64,000 bases of DNA from CAVXFS01 sp963761115 (GCA_963761115.1 CAVXFS010000005.1:434001-498000), one strand, 5' to 3'. Shown: positions 7,117 to 16,078, counted from the stretch's first letter. The notes: a model not told the origin generated them from the sequence alone. Numbers and translations are program-made.

Positions 7117-9257
7117 GGTTGCACTGTCTTTTCGGGTTCGGTTATTTCTGTACCGGAGAGTTCCAGTATATCGTCCAGCGTTTCCATGAATTCATCCACC
7201 TTGATCGGCTTGGTCAGATAGCGGAAGAATCCGGCCTCCAGTCCCTTCTCGATATCGCGCAGCATGGCATTGGCACTGATGGCAATGACGGGGATATGCG
7301 CCGTTGCCGGGTCGGCGCGCAGGATATTCAGGGCTTCGAGTCCGCTGATGCCGGGCAGGTTGATATCCATCAGGATCACCTCGGGCAGGAAGGTGCGTGC
7401 GAACGCGATGCCGAGATTGGCGTCGCGCGCGCTCATCATGCGCAAATGCGGTTGACCCTCGATGATCTGCTCGACCAGCATCTGGTTGGCCGGATTGTCT
7501 TCCACATAGAGCAGGGTGCGCTGCGCCGTGTTGCCCGCAGTTCGCTGCGCAACCACATCGGGCAGGATGCTGCCGGTGTCCAGTTGCGGCGAGGTGTCGC
7601 GGACCAGTTCGATCCAGAATTCGCTGCCCACGCCGACGATGCTGTCCACGCCGATGGCGCCCCCCATCAGTTCAACCAGTTGTTTGGTTACCACCAGGCC
7701 GATGCCGGTCCCTTCCTCGATGCCGCTCTCCTGGCCGAGACGATTGAACGGCTGGAACAGCTGCACCAGTTTTTCCGGGGGCAAGCCGGCGCCGCTGTCC
7801 TTGACGCTGATGCGTATGCGTTCCGGGGTGATCGCGGCGCACGCCACCTCGACCGTTCCGTGCTCGTGGTTGTACTTGATCGCATTGGAGATCAGGTTGA
7901 TCAGGACCTGCTTCACCCGGGTGCGGTCGGCATTGGCAAACCAGGAATCGTCGAAAGGCAGAAAGGTTAGCTGGATGCCGCGATGGCGTGCCTGCGATTC
8001 GGTCATGGACTGGCATTCGTGCATGATGCTGGCCAGTGACACCGGCTCCAGAGACAACGACAGCCTGCCGGACTCGATCACCGCGAGATCGAGGATCTCG
8101 TTGATCAGATCCAGCAGGTACCACCCCGCTTTGGCGATCTGCCCCAGCCTGTCGGCCTGGGCGGGCGTGGGCGGCGGTGAGCCGCCCTCCAGCAACTGGG
8201 CGAAGCCGAGAATGGCATTCAGCGGGGTGCGCAGCTCGTGGCTCATTTGGGAAAGAAAGATCGATTTGGCGAGGTTGGCTTTTTCCGCCACGAACCTGGC
8301 GTTCTCAAGTTCGGCGTTATTATCCTGCAGCTCCTGGTCCAGGCGCTTGCGTTCGGTGATGTCGCGTGCTGCGGCGAACACGCCCTGCAGCTTGCCGTTG
8401 CGGTCGTGGAAGGTGGTCGCATTATAGGACACCACCGTTTCCTTGCCGTGCCTGGCATGTGCCGTGAGCTCGTAGTCGGTGATCTTCTTCACGTTCAGCA
8501 CCAGCTTGATAGCTGCCTCGGCCCGCTCCGGATCGGTGTAATGGCTCTTGAACGGCGCGCCGATCAACTCGTCGCGCGTGCACCCGGTGAGCGCCTCCAT
8601 CTGCTTGTTAACGTCGGTGATGATGCCGGACGGGTTGGTGGTCATCAGCGCGTCGATATTGGATTCGATCAGGGAGCGCGTGTAGAATTGCTGGTCGCGC
8701 AGCCGTTGATCGAGCACCATCTGGTCTGCTTCGACCTGCTTGCGCGCTGTGTTGTCTGTTCCGATCAACAGATAACCGATTATCTTGTGTTCAGCATCGC
8801 GCAGCGCCGTGACCGACACGACTGCCGGGAAGCGGCTGCCGTCCTTGCGGATGTAGGTCAATTCGTAAATGTCTTCGATGCCGCGCGAGGCCTTGAACAC
8901 CAATGCCTCGAAGCCCGGCGCAATCTTTGTCTCAAGCTCCAGGCTCAGTGCCTCGGCGCGTGCGATCACCTCGTGCGGATCGGATATGTCAGCCGGTGTG
9001 ATCTTGTTCAGCACATCGGTGGCCAGGTAGCCCAGCATGCGCTCGGCGCCAACGTTGAATATCTGGATCACGCCTTTCTCGTCGGTGGCGATACTCGAAA
9101 AATTGGCGCTGTTGAAGATCGCATTCTGCAAAGCGCCGGTTATAAGCAAGTCTTCCTGGCGTCGCAGCTCGCTGATGCCCTCCCGCATGTCAGTGGCGGA
9201 GCTGAGAATGTCAGGGGCGCAGATTTTCTTGGGCATAGTCAATCTTTGGTAAAGCAC
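7113..9257 (-). CDS. PAS-PAS hybrid sensor histidine kinase with C-terminal receiver
   Basis: 714 residues from a GTG at 9257; an ATG 21 bases further in (9236) is an equally possible start. No membrane segments, so a cytoplasmic sensor. PAS 1 spans about 45-175 and PAS 2 about 190-310, then a dimerisation domain with phospho-acceptor His340 (SHELRTPLNAIL), an ATPase domain with N, G1 (DSGAGL) and G2 (GTGIGL) boxes, and a receiver with Asp631 in ILMDINLPG. It heads a tight operon with the REC-GGDEF and REC-PAS genes. Its C-terminal half is nearly identical in DNA to the frameshifted kinase at 1566-3054. Confidence 0.9.
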   Translation of the reverse strand: MLYQRLTMPKKICAPDILSSATDMREGISELRRQEDLLITGALQNAIFNSANFSSIATDEKGVIQIFNVGAERMLGYLATDVLNKITPADISDPHEVIARAEALSLELETKIAPGFEALVFKASRGIEDIYELTYIRKDGSRFPAVVSVTALRDAEHKIIGYLLIGTDNTARKQVEADQMVLDQRLRDQQFYTRSLIESNIDALMTTNPSGIITDVNKQMEALTGCTRDELIGAPFKSHYTDPERAEAAIKLVLNVKKITDYELTAHARHGKETVVSYNATTFHDRNGKLQGVFAAARDITERKRLDQELQDNNAELENARFVAEKANLAKSIFLSQMSHELRTPLNAILGFAQLLEGGSPPPTPAQADRLGQIAKAGWYLLDLINEILDLAVIESGRLSLSLEPVSLASIMHECQSMTESQARHRGIQLTFLPFDDSWFANADRTRVKQVLINLISNAIKYNHEHGTVEVACAAITPERIRISVKDSGAGLPPEKLVQLFQPFNRLGQESGIEEGTGIGLVVTKQLVELMGGAIGVDSIVGVGSEFWIELVRDTSPQLDTGSILPDVVAQRTAGNTAQRTLLYVEDNPANQMLVEQIIEGQPHLRMMSARDANLGIAFARTFLPEVILMDINLPGISGLEALNILRADPATAHIPVIAISANAMLRDIEKGLEAGFFRYLTKPIKVDEFMETLDDILELSGTEITEPEKTVQP
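7182..8250 (-). repeat. long direct repeat, copy 2 (kinase-receiver segment)
   Basis: Partner of 1621-2690, in the same orientation about 5.56 kb away. It lies in the intact hybrid kinase. A second pair of repeats in the same island links 723-1550 with 5285-6112, and a third links 1380-1550 with 6946-7116. Confidence 0.85.
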
Positions 9258-9349
9258 GAACTGTATGAGCGCGCCTTGGGTAATGAGTCAATGGATGAAT
9301 TTTGAGCATCAAATGTGATCAACATAGCGGTTATTCCTGCAACTTTCAG

Positions 9350-9363
9350 TGTGCTATCGCACA
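9350..9363. promoter_or_regulatory. palindrome, possible operator before kinase operon
   Basis: TGTGC, 4 bases, GCACA: a perfect 5+5 inverted repeat about 95 bases upstream of the hybrid kinase start and just after the Crp/Fnr-type gene. The TGTG arms resemble half-sites of Crp-family regulators, but the spacer is shorter than the usual 6. It is a possible binding site for the neighbouring regulator or simply a small terminator stem. Confidence 0.35.
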
Positions 9364-9404
9364 TAAGGCGGAATAGCTTTCATCACGAGAATCAGGGCCA
9401 CGGA

Positions 9405-10196
9405 TCAAGGTTGACCGGCTGCCGGGAATTCCGGGCGGCGTACATCGTTGAGTAATCGGCCGTATTCGTTTTTGACCACTGCATAGCATTCGCATGCGCG
9501 TTTCTCCATGCCTGACCGATCCAGCACGGTGATATGGCCACGGCGGTAACGAATCAACCCCGATTGCTGCAGATGCCCGGCTGCCTCGGTGATGCCTTCG
9601 CGCCGGACGCCGAGCATGCTGGCAATCAATTCCTGCGTCATGGTCAATTCATTCGAGGGCAGGCGATCGAGGGTGGACAACAGCCAGCGACACAATTGCT
9701 GCTCCACCGAATGATGCCGGTTGCATACCGCAGTCTGGGATATCTGTGTCATCAGTGCCTGGGTGTAACGCAGCATCAAACGCATCAGCCGTCCGCCGCG
9801 ATTGAATTCCTCCATCAGCAGCCGTCCTTTCAAGCGGTAACCGAAACCCGCAGTCTGCACGGTGGCCAGGCTGGGCGTGGTATCGCCGCCCATGAAAAGC
9901 GAAATCCCGAATACGCCCTCATTGCCGACGCCCGCGATCTCGGCCGTGGAGCCGTTTTCCATGTTGTAGTGCAGCGATATGATCGCGGTGGTCGGGAAAT
10001 ACACATGCTGCAATTGGGCGCTGGATTCGCACAGGACTTCTCCGAGCGGCATCGAAACCAGTTCCAGTTGGGGAGAAAAGCGCTCGAATACTTCCGCCGG
10101 CAGGGCGGCGAGAAGGTGGTTCTGGTCGGGGGAATGCCGTGTGTGGGTGCTGGCGACCATTTGTTCGTCTCCGGAGCGTGCAACTGACAGGGTCAA
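9405..10196 (-). CDS. Crp/Fnr family transcriptional regulator
   Basis: 263 residues. The N-terminal half is a cyclic-nucleotide-binding-type beta-barrel (GEVLCESSAQLQHVYFPTTA region) and the C-terminus a Crp-type helix-turn-helix (LTMTQELIASMLGVRREGITEAAGHL). There is no N-terminal Cys cluster, so it is not an oxygen-sensing Fnr. Proteins of this type with a degenerate ligand pocket are common in Proteobacteria, and the ligand is unknown. A second Met at residue 13 could be the true start. It lies 147 bases upstream of the kinase operon in the same direction and could regulate it. A TGTGC-TATC-GCACA palindrome lies in the gap at 9350-9363. Confidence 0.82.
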   Translation of the reverse strand: MTLSVARSGDEQMVASTHTRHSPDQNHLLAALPAEVFERFSPQLELVSMPLGEVLCESSAQLQHVYFPTTAIISLHYNMENGSTAEIAGVGNEGVFGISLFMGGDTTPSLATVQTAGFGYRLKGRLLMEEFNRGGRLMRLMLRYTQALMTQISQTAVCNRHHSVEQQLCRWLLSTLDRLPSNELTMTQELIASMLGVRREGITEAAGHLQQSGLIRYRRGHITVLDRSGMEKRACECYAVVKNEYGRLLNDVRRPEFPAAGQP

Positions 10197-10365
10197 AGTT
10201 CAACAGCAGCGGGATAACAAGGGTTGAGGATGTTAAGGGCTACATCATTGCGAGCCAGTATAGCACCGATACCAGATTGGTAACTTGATCGTGGCGTTTC
10301 AGCCTGGCCAGGCGCCGAACTCGCTGAGGCCGAACCGGGTCAGGACGAGGTCAGCCCGTTCGAAC

Positions 10366-11155
10366 TTATTCCTGCTTCGGGAGGTGTTCATTTGGCTGCG
10401 GGGCACTTTTTTTCTGGCGCATCTTCAGCAACTGCATCACATAGCCGGACAGGCTGTAGCTGAAGAACAGCATGAACAGGATGCTGGGCGGATCGACCGA
10501 GATGAAGATGAAGAACAGCGCGAACAGGAAGATGACGATGAATGGTACGCTCTTGCGCATGTTGATGACCTTGAAGCTGTAGTAGGGCAGGCTGCTGACC
10601 ATGCTCAGGCCGGCAAACACCGTCAGCGCGCAAGCGTACCAGCGCACGTCCTGCCCGCTGTAAATCGTTGTCCAGCATGACCCAGATGAAGCCCGCGATC
10701 AGTGCCGCGGCAGCCGGGCTGGGCAGGCCCTGGAAGTAGCGCTTGTCGACCACGTCGATGTTGGTGTTGAAGCGCGCCAGGCGCAATGCCGTGCCGGCGC
10801 AATAGATGAAGGCGGCGAACCAGCCCCACTTGCCCAGTCCCTTGAGCGCCCATTCGTAGGCGATCAGGGAAGGCGCCACGCCGAACGAGACCATGTCGGA
10901 CAGGCTGTCGTATTCCGCGCCGAATTCGCTCTGGGTGCGGGTCAGGCGCGCCACGCGGCCGTCCAGGCCATCCAGTATCATGGCGATGAAGATGGCCACG
11001 GCGCGAATGCTCGAACTTGCCGTTCATCGCCTGCACGATGGCGTAAAACCCGGCAAACAGCGCTGCCGTGGTGAACAGGTTGGGCAGCAGGTAGATGCTG
11101 CGCCTGCGCAAGTTGGTCGGTTTGCGTTCGTCAGTTGGCCATGATATTCAGCCAT
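10366..11155 (-). pseudogene. pssA: CDP-diacylglycerol-serine O-phosphatidyltransferase, frameshifted
   Basis: Makes phosphatidylserine from CDP-diacylglycerol and serine in the inner membrane. The CDP-alcohol phosphotransferase signature is visible (DGRVARLTRTQSEFGAEYDS then LSD). Multiple membrane helices surround it, from YLLPNLFTTAALFAGFY to the C-terminal LFFIFISVDPPSILFML. The sequence is split over at least three frames: breaks near 11110-11150, near 11006 (an extra base in CATTCGCGCCGTG) and near 10664. The likely ATG is at 11153-11155, one base after the psd stop. Both psd and pssA are broken while the adjacent ilvC is clean, so sequence error is more likely than real decay. Confidence 0.85.
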
Positions 11156-11156
11156 G

Positions 11157-11801
11157 TTAAAGCTGAGCCAGTATGGTGGTGGTGGCGGACTACTTTATCA
11201 CCGATGGCAACCCTGACGGTAGCCGTCAACGGCAGGTACACATCCACGCGCGAACCAAAGCGGATGAAGCCATAGCGTTGGCCGCGCGTGAGCAGTCGCC
11301 GGTCTTTGACGTAGCACAGGATGCGGCGCGCGATCAGCCCGGCCACCTGCACGCATGGTGATGGTCTGCCCATCGCCGGTCTGGATCATGACCGCATTGC
11401 GCTCGTTCTCGGTCGAGGCCTTGTCGAGGTCGGCATTGACGAATTTACCGGGGAAATATTGCAATCTTCTGTATCGTGCCATCGACCGGGCTGCGGTTGG
11501 AATGCACATTGAACACGTTCATGAACACGCTGACCATGATCGCTTCGCGTTCGCGCATAGGGATCCTGCGTGCGCTCGACCTTGACGATGCGGCCGTCCG
11601 CCGGCGACAGCACCGCGCCGGCCTGCTGCGGGATCGCCCGCGGCGGATCGCGGAAGAACTGCAGCACGAACAGCGCAATGATCCACACCGGGATCGACCA
11701 GGCAGCGCACCAGAACGGTGGCCGCGACAGCCAGCACCAGCGCGATCGCCAGGAACGGCCAGCCCTCGCGGGCGATGATGGGGTGGGGATAGTGAGTTCA
11801 T
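11157..11801 (-). pseudogene. psd: phosphatidylserine decarboxylase proenzyme, frameshifted
   Basis: Converts phosphatidylserine to phosphatidylethanolamine. The short (about 214-residue) form is recognisable in pieces: FVLQFFRDPPRAIP, VLSPADGRIVKVERTQDPYA, SVFMNVFNVHSNRSPVDG, YFPGKFVNADLDKASTENER and the self-cleavage region RYGFIRFGSRVDVYLP, where the pyruvoyl group forms at the Ser of FGS. At least six frame breaks are needed to join them (near 11791, 11700, 11561, 11461, 11355 and 11190), several of them single extra bases. The stop would be TAA at 11157-11159, directly before the pssA ATG. An ATG at 11801 lies at the edge of a repeat element. Confidence 0.85.
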
Positions 11802-11891
11802 TAGTCGCTAGTCGATAGTCGTTAGTAGCTAGTTTGAGTTGTCCGCTGCGCGGGTTTAACTACCAACTAACGACTAACGTCTACCGACTGC
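11801..11891. repeat. iterated-heptamer palindrome, family A copy 1
   Basis: Lies between ilvC and psd. The left arm carries TTAGTCG-type units and the right arm ACTAACG-type units around a GC-rich centre GTCCGCTGCGCGGGTTTAAC. The stretch 11838-11883 is identical to 12968-13013 in copy 2. It can fold into a long hairpin in the operon transcript. Confidence 0.85.
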
Positions 11892-11893
11892 CT

Positions 11894-12910
11894 TTAGTTC
11901 TTCGACTGATCCACCAGCTTGTTCTTGCTGATCCAGGGCATCATCGCGCGCAGCTGGCCGCCGACGACTTCGATCGGATGCTCGGCGTTGAGGCGGCGGC
12001 GTGCGGTCATCTCCGGATAGTTGGTGCGGCCTTCGAGGATGAACTGCTTGGCGTAGGAGCCGTTCTGGATGTTTTTCAGGCATTCCTTCATCGCGGCGCG
12101 GGCCTGGTCGGCGATCACGCGATGACCGGTCACGTATTCGCCATATTCCGCGTTGTTGGAGATCGAGTAGTTCATGTTGGCGATGCCGCCTTCGTACATC
12201 AGGTCGACGATCAGCTTGAGTTCGTGCAGGCATTCGAAATAGGCCATCTCCGGTGCATAGCCGGCTTCGGTCAGCGTCTCGAAACCGGCCTTCACCAGTT
12301 CCACCGCGCCGCCGCACAGCACGGCCTGCTCGCCGAACAGGTCGGTCTCGGTCTCTTCGCGGAAGTTGGTCTCGATCACGCCGCCCTTGGTGCCGCCGTT
12401 GGCTGCCGCGTAGGACAGCGCAACATCCTTGGCCTTGCCGGTCTTGTCCTGGAACACCGCGATCAGCGTCGGCACGCCGCCGCCCTTGAGGTATTCGGAA
12501 CGCACGGTGTGGCCCGGGCCTTTCGGCGCGATCATGATCACGTCCATGTCGGCGCGCGGCACGATCTGGTTGTAATGGATATTGAAGCCGTGTGCGAAAG
12601 CCAGCGCCGCGCCCGCCTTCATGTTCGGTGCGACATGCTTGTAGTACACGTCGGGCTGTTGCTCGTCCGGCAACAGCATCATCACCACGTCGGCGTTCTT
12701 CACCGCATCGGCGATCTCCGCCACCTTGTGTCCGGCGCCTTCGGCCTTTTTCCAGGAAGCGCCGTCACGGCGCAAGCCGACGGTCACGTTCACGCCGGAT
12801 TCCTTCAGGTTCTGCGCATGGGCATGGCCCTGCGAGCCGTAACCCACGATGGTCACCTGTCTGCCCTTGATCAGGGAAAGGTCTGCGTCTTTGTCGTAAT
12901 AAACTTTCAT
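11894..12910 (-). CDS. ilvC: ketol-acid reductoisomerase
   Basis: 338 residues, the usual length of the class I enzyme. It converts acetolactate or acetohydroxybutyrate to the dihydroxy acids of the valine/isoleucine pathway using NADPH and magnesium. The N-terminal Rossmann motif GYGSQGHAHAQNL is present, as are the RRDGASW loop that sets NADPH preference, and the metal-binding acidic residues (ETETDLFGEQAVLCGG; SNNAEYGEY). It follows ilvB and ilvH and precedes psd and pssA on the minus strand. Unlike those neighbours its frame is unbroken. Confidence 0.97.
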   Translation of the reverse strand: MKVYYDKDADLSLIKGRQVTIVGYGSQGHAHAQNLKESGVNVTVGLRRDGASWKKAEGAGHKVAEIADAVKNADVVMMLLPDEQQPDVYYKHVAPNMKAGAALAFAHGFNIHYNQIVPRADMDVIMIAPKGPGHTVRSEYLKGGGVPTLIAVFQDKTGKAKDVALSYAAANGGTKGGVIETNFREETETDLFGEQAVLCGGAVELVKAGFETLTEAGYAPEMAYFECLHELKLIVDLMYEGGIANMNYSISNNAEYGEYVTGHRVIADQARAAMKECLKNIQNGSYAKQFILEGRTNYPEMTARRRLNAEHPIEVVGGQLRAMMPWISKNKLVDQSKN

Positions 12911-12931
12911 GATTGTCCTCGTTGATAAAAA

Positions 12932-13034
12932 TTAGTTGTCAGACGTTAGACATTAGTCGTTAGTTGTGTTGTCCGCTGCGCGGGTTTAACTACCAACTAA
13001 CGACTAACGTCTAACGACTGCTTCTTAACGACTG
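12932..13034. repeat. iterated-heptamer palindrome, family A copy 2
   Basis: Between ilvH and ilvC. The left arm has GTTAGAC, ATTAGTC and GTTAGTT units; the centre is GTCCGCTGCGCGGGTTTAAC; the right arm is ACTAACG, ACTAACG, TCTAACG, ACT. The odd TCT unit is matched by AGA in the opposite arm, so the stem stays paired. The core is identical to copy 1 for about 46 bases. Confidence 0.87.
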
Positions 13035-13036
13035 CT

Positions 13037-13531
13037 TCAAAGTTTCAAAATCCTGTCCCCGCGCCCGATGCCCGATGCGCCGGTGCGCACCGTTTCCAGG
13101 ATCAGGCTGCGGTCTATGGCCTGCAGGAAACTGTCCAGCTTGTGAACCGGTGCCGGTCAGTTCGATAGTGTAGGAATTGGCGGTCACATCGATGATGCGG
13201 CCGCGGAAGATGTCGGCCATGCGCTTCATTTCTTCGCGTGCCTGCGCCCACAGCCAGCACCTTGACCAGCATCAGTTCGCGCTCCATGATGGTCGCCTTC
13301 GTTCAGGTCCATCACCGCGACCACCTCGACCAGCTTGTTGAGCTGCTTGTTGATCTGCTCGATCACTTCGTCGGAGCCGCTGGTGACGATGGTCATGCGC
13401 GACATGGTCGGGTCTTCGGTCGGCGCCACGGTGAGCGACTCGATGTTGTAGCCGCGGGCCGAGAACAGCCCGGCCACGCGCGACAATGCGCCGGCCTCGT
13501 TTTCCATCAGCAGTGAAATGATGTGTCGCAT
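13037..13531 (-). pseudogene. ilvH: acetolactate synthase small subunit, frameshifted
   Basis: Regulatory subunit that gives valine feedback control to acetolactate synthase. The N-terminal ACT domain is intact (RHIISLLMENEAGALSRVAG, then LFSARGYNIESLTVAPTED). The later parts are found in other frames: MERELMLVKVLAVGAG, then MKRMADIFRGRIIDVTANSY and ELTGTGS, then LDSFLQAIDRSLILETVRTG ending in GDRILKL and TGA at 13037. Breaks lie near 13295, 13230 and 13147. Joined, the product is about 164 residues, the normal length, which supports sequence error over decay. Confidence 0.88.
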
Positions 13532-13567
13532 GTTAAAAAAAGTAATCCGATATGTTGTTCAATATTG

Positions 13568-13650
13568 AGCTTGTAGCTGGTAGCTGGTGGCCGGTAGCAA
13601 AACCGGTTGGCTACCAGCTACGAGCCACGAGCTACCAGCTAGCTACAAGT
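13568..13650. repeat. iterated-heptamer palindrome, family B copy 1
   Basis: Between ilvB and ilvH. Arms are made of TAGCTGG / CCAGCTA-type units (GTAGCTGGTAGCTGGTGGCC on the left, GCTACCAGCTACGAGCCACG then AGCTACCAGCTAGC on the right) around an AAAACCGGTT centre. The TAG stop codon of ilvB (13643-13645, minus strand) is the first TAG of the repeat arm. It can form a stem of about 30 bp with some mismatches. Confidence 0.87.
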
Positions 13651-15373
13651 CCTCCGCCAGTATCACTTCGGACAGGCCCTTGCCGCCGGGCACCATGGGG
13701 AACACGTTCTCGGTCGGGTCGGTCTGGAAATCCATGAACACCAGGTCGTTCTTGCGCGAAAACGCTTCCTTCAGCGCTGGTTCGACATCTGACGGTTTTA
13801 CGATCTGCATGCCGATGTGGCCATAGGCCTCAGCCAGCTTGACGAAATCGGGCAGCGCATCCATGTAGGATTCGGAATAGCGGTTGCCGTGGAAGAATTC
13901 CTGCCACTGCCGCACCATGCCCAGATAACGGTTGTTCAGCGAGACGACCTTGACCGGGATGCGGAACTGCTTGCAGGTGGACAATTCCTGGATGTTCATC
14001 TGGATGCTGCCCTCGCCGGTGACGCAGGCCACGGTCGCATCCGGGTGCGCCAGTTTCACGCCCATCGCGGCGGGCAGGCCGAAGCCCATGGTGCCCAGTC
14101 CGCCGGAATTGATCCAGCGCCGCGGCTGGTCGAACTTGTAGTACTGCGCCGCCCACATCTGGTGCTGCCCCACGTCCGAGGTGACATAGGCATCGCCGCC
14201 GGTGATCTCATACAGTTTCTCGATCACGAACTGCGGCTTGATGACTTCGTCGGAATTCTTGTATACCAGGCAGTTCCTGCTGCGCCATGCATCGATCTGT
14301 TTCCACCAGGCAGCCAGCGCCGGCGCATCCGGCTTCTACTTGCTGCTGGTGAGCAATGCCTGCATGCCGCCCAGCACATGCGCCACGTCGCCGACGATGG
14401 GAACGTCCACCTTTACGCGCTTGGCGATGGATGAGGGATCGATATCGATGTGGATGATCTTGCGTTTTTCCTGGTTGAAATGCGCCACATTGCCGATCAC
14501 GCGATCGTCGAAGCGCGCACCCACGGCCAGCAGCACATCGCAGTGCTGCATCGCCATATTGGCCTCGTAGGTGCCGTGCATGCCGAGCATGCCGACGAAC
14601 TGCTGGTCGGTCGCCGGATAGCCGCCCAGCCCCATCAGGGTGTTGGTGCAGGGGAACCCCAGCAGTCGCACCAGTTCGGTCAGCTGCCTGGACGCATCGG
14701 ACAGGATCACGCCACCGCCGGTATAGATCATCGGGCGCTTGGCTTCCAGCAGCAATTGCACCGCCTGTTTGATCTGGCCAGCGTCGCCATTTTGCGCCGG
14801 GTGGTAGGAGCGCACGTTCACCGTGGCGGGATAGCTGAATTCCGTTTTCTGGTTCGACAGGTCCTTGGGGATATCCACCAGCACCGGGCCGGGTCGCCCG
14901 CTCTTGGCCAGGTAGAATGCCTTCTTGATGGTGCCGGCCAGGTCCTTGATGTCTTTCACCAGGAAATTGTGTTTCACGCAGGGGCGGGTGATGCCGACGG
15001 TATCCACTTCCTGGAAAGCATCCTCGCCGATGTAGTTGGTCGGCACCTGGCCGCTGATGATCACCAGCGGGATGGAATCCATATAGGCGGTGGCGATACC
15101 GGTCACGGCATTGGTCGCGCCGGGGCCGGAGGTTACCAGCGCCACGCCGACCTTGTCGGTCGAGCGCGAATATCCATCGGCGGCATGGACTGCCGCCTGT
15201 TCGTGGCGAACCAGGATGTGCTTGACCTTGTCTTGGCTGAACAGGGCATCATAAATGAACAAAACCGCACCACCGGGATAACCGAATACGTACTCGACCC
15301 CCTCTTCCTGTAAACACCTGATGGCTATTTCCGCGCCCGTCAGTTCCATATCTTGAGCTACCTTGGCATGCAT
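13643..15373 (-). pseudogene. ilvB: acetolactate synthase large subunit with in-frame amber codon
   Basis: Thiamine-diphosphate enzyme that condenses two pyruvates, or pyruvate and 2-oxobutyrate, as the first step of branched-chain amino acid synthesis. The N-terminal ThDP motif has the catalytic Glu (VRHEQAAVHAADGYSR), FAD-region motifs are present, and the C-terminal GDAYVTSDVGQHQMWAAQYY and metal motif GEGSIQMNIQEL follow. A TAG at 14336-14338 interrupts codon 346, between LLTSSK and KPDAPALAAWWKQ; the frame is the same on both sides (576 codons in total, normal length). Either a point sequence error or a real nonsense mutation. It is the first gene of the ilvBHC-psd-pssA run. Confidence 0.92.
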
Positions 15374-15478
15374 TGATTGAAGGACCGTGCAAGATAAAGG
15401 TTAGGCCCGTTTTGGTCAACCCCGTTGCTGTACCGGGAAAGTGCTAATCGCGCCCTCATTGTCGAAATTTGTTAATAT

Positions 15479-16078
15479 TTGGAACCTTCCAATCTGGCTG
15501 AAACCAAACTGACAAATCGCGACGAATTACTGGTTTTTCTTGCCGAGGTCGAGCGCCGTGCTTTCAAACAGGCGGTGTTTGCCGTTCGGGATGAGCATGT
15601 TGCGCTGGACATTGTTCAGGATGCCATGATCAAACTCGTCACAAAATACGCGTCCAGGCCTGCTGAAGAATTCCCGCTGATATTCCAGCGCATCCTGCAA
15701 AACACGATCCGCGACAGCAATCGGCGGCAAAGGGTGCGCTCGAAATGGATTACCCTGTTTTCGTCATTTACGGCGCAACACGATGATGAAGATCATGACC
15801 CGCTTGATACCCTGCCCAGTTTCGGGCGCGATAGCGAAAATTCCGTTCCCGAAGCCGCCCTGGAGCAGACGCAGCTTATTGGGTTGATTGAAGAAGCATT
15901 AATGGACTTGCCGGCGCGTCAACGCGAAGCCTTTCTGCTGCGTTATTGGGAAGACATGGATACTGCTGAAACCGCTGCGGCAATGGGCTGCTCGGAAGGG
16001 AGTGTCAAGACGCACTGTTCGCGGGCTACGCATGCTTTGGCTGATGCTTTGCGCAAGAAAGGGGTCAATTTATCATGA
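15479..16078 (+). CDS. sigma-70 family (ECF-like) RNA polymerase sigma factor
   Basis: 199 residues from a TTG at 15479; a later start is possible. Region 2 is seen in DEHVALDIVQDAMIKLVTKY and region 4 in LPARQREAFLLRYWEDMDTAETAAAMGCSEGSV, with an acidic linker between. It should direct RNA polymerase to a small set of promoters. The stop overlaps the DUF3619 gene start by 4 bases, and a DUF3106 gene follows. This trio is a conserved betaproteobacterial operon; the DUF3619 protein is membrane-bound and may act as an anti-sigma factor, which is inference from position and topology. Divergent from ilvB. Confidence 0.85.
   Translation: MEPSNLAETKLTNRDELLVFLAEVERRAFKQAVFAVRDEHVALDIVQDAMIKLVTKYASRPAEEFPLIFQRILQNTIRDSNRRQRVRSKWITLFSSFTAQHDDEDHDPLDTLPSFGRDSENSVPEAALEQTQLIGLIEEALMDLPARQREAFLLRYWEDMDTAETAAAMGCSEGSVKTHCSRATHALADALRKKGVNLS

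Noticed and set aside
9300..9330. Fnr box upstream of the kinase operon
   Set aside because: TTGAG-ATCAA is present but lacks the 4-base spacing of TTGAT-N4-ATCAA.
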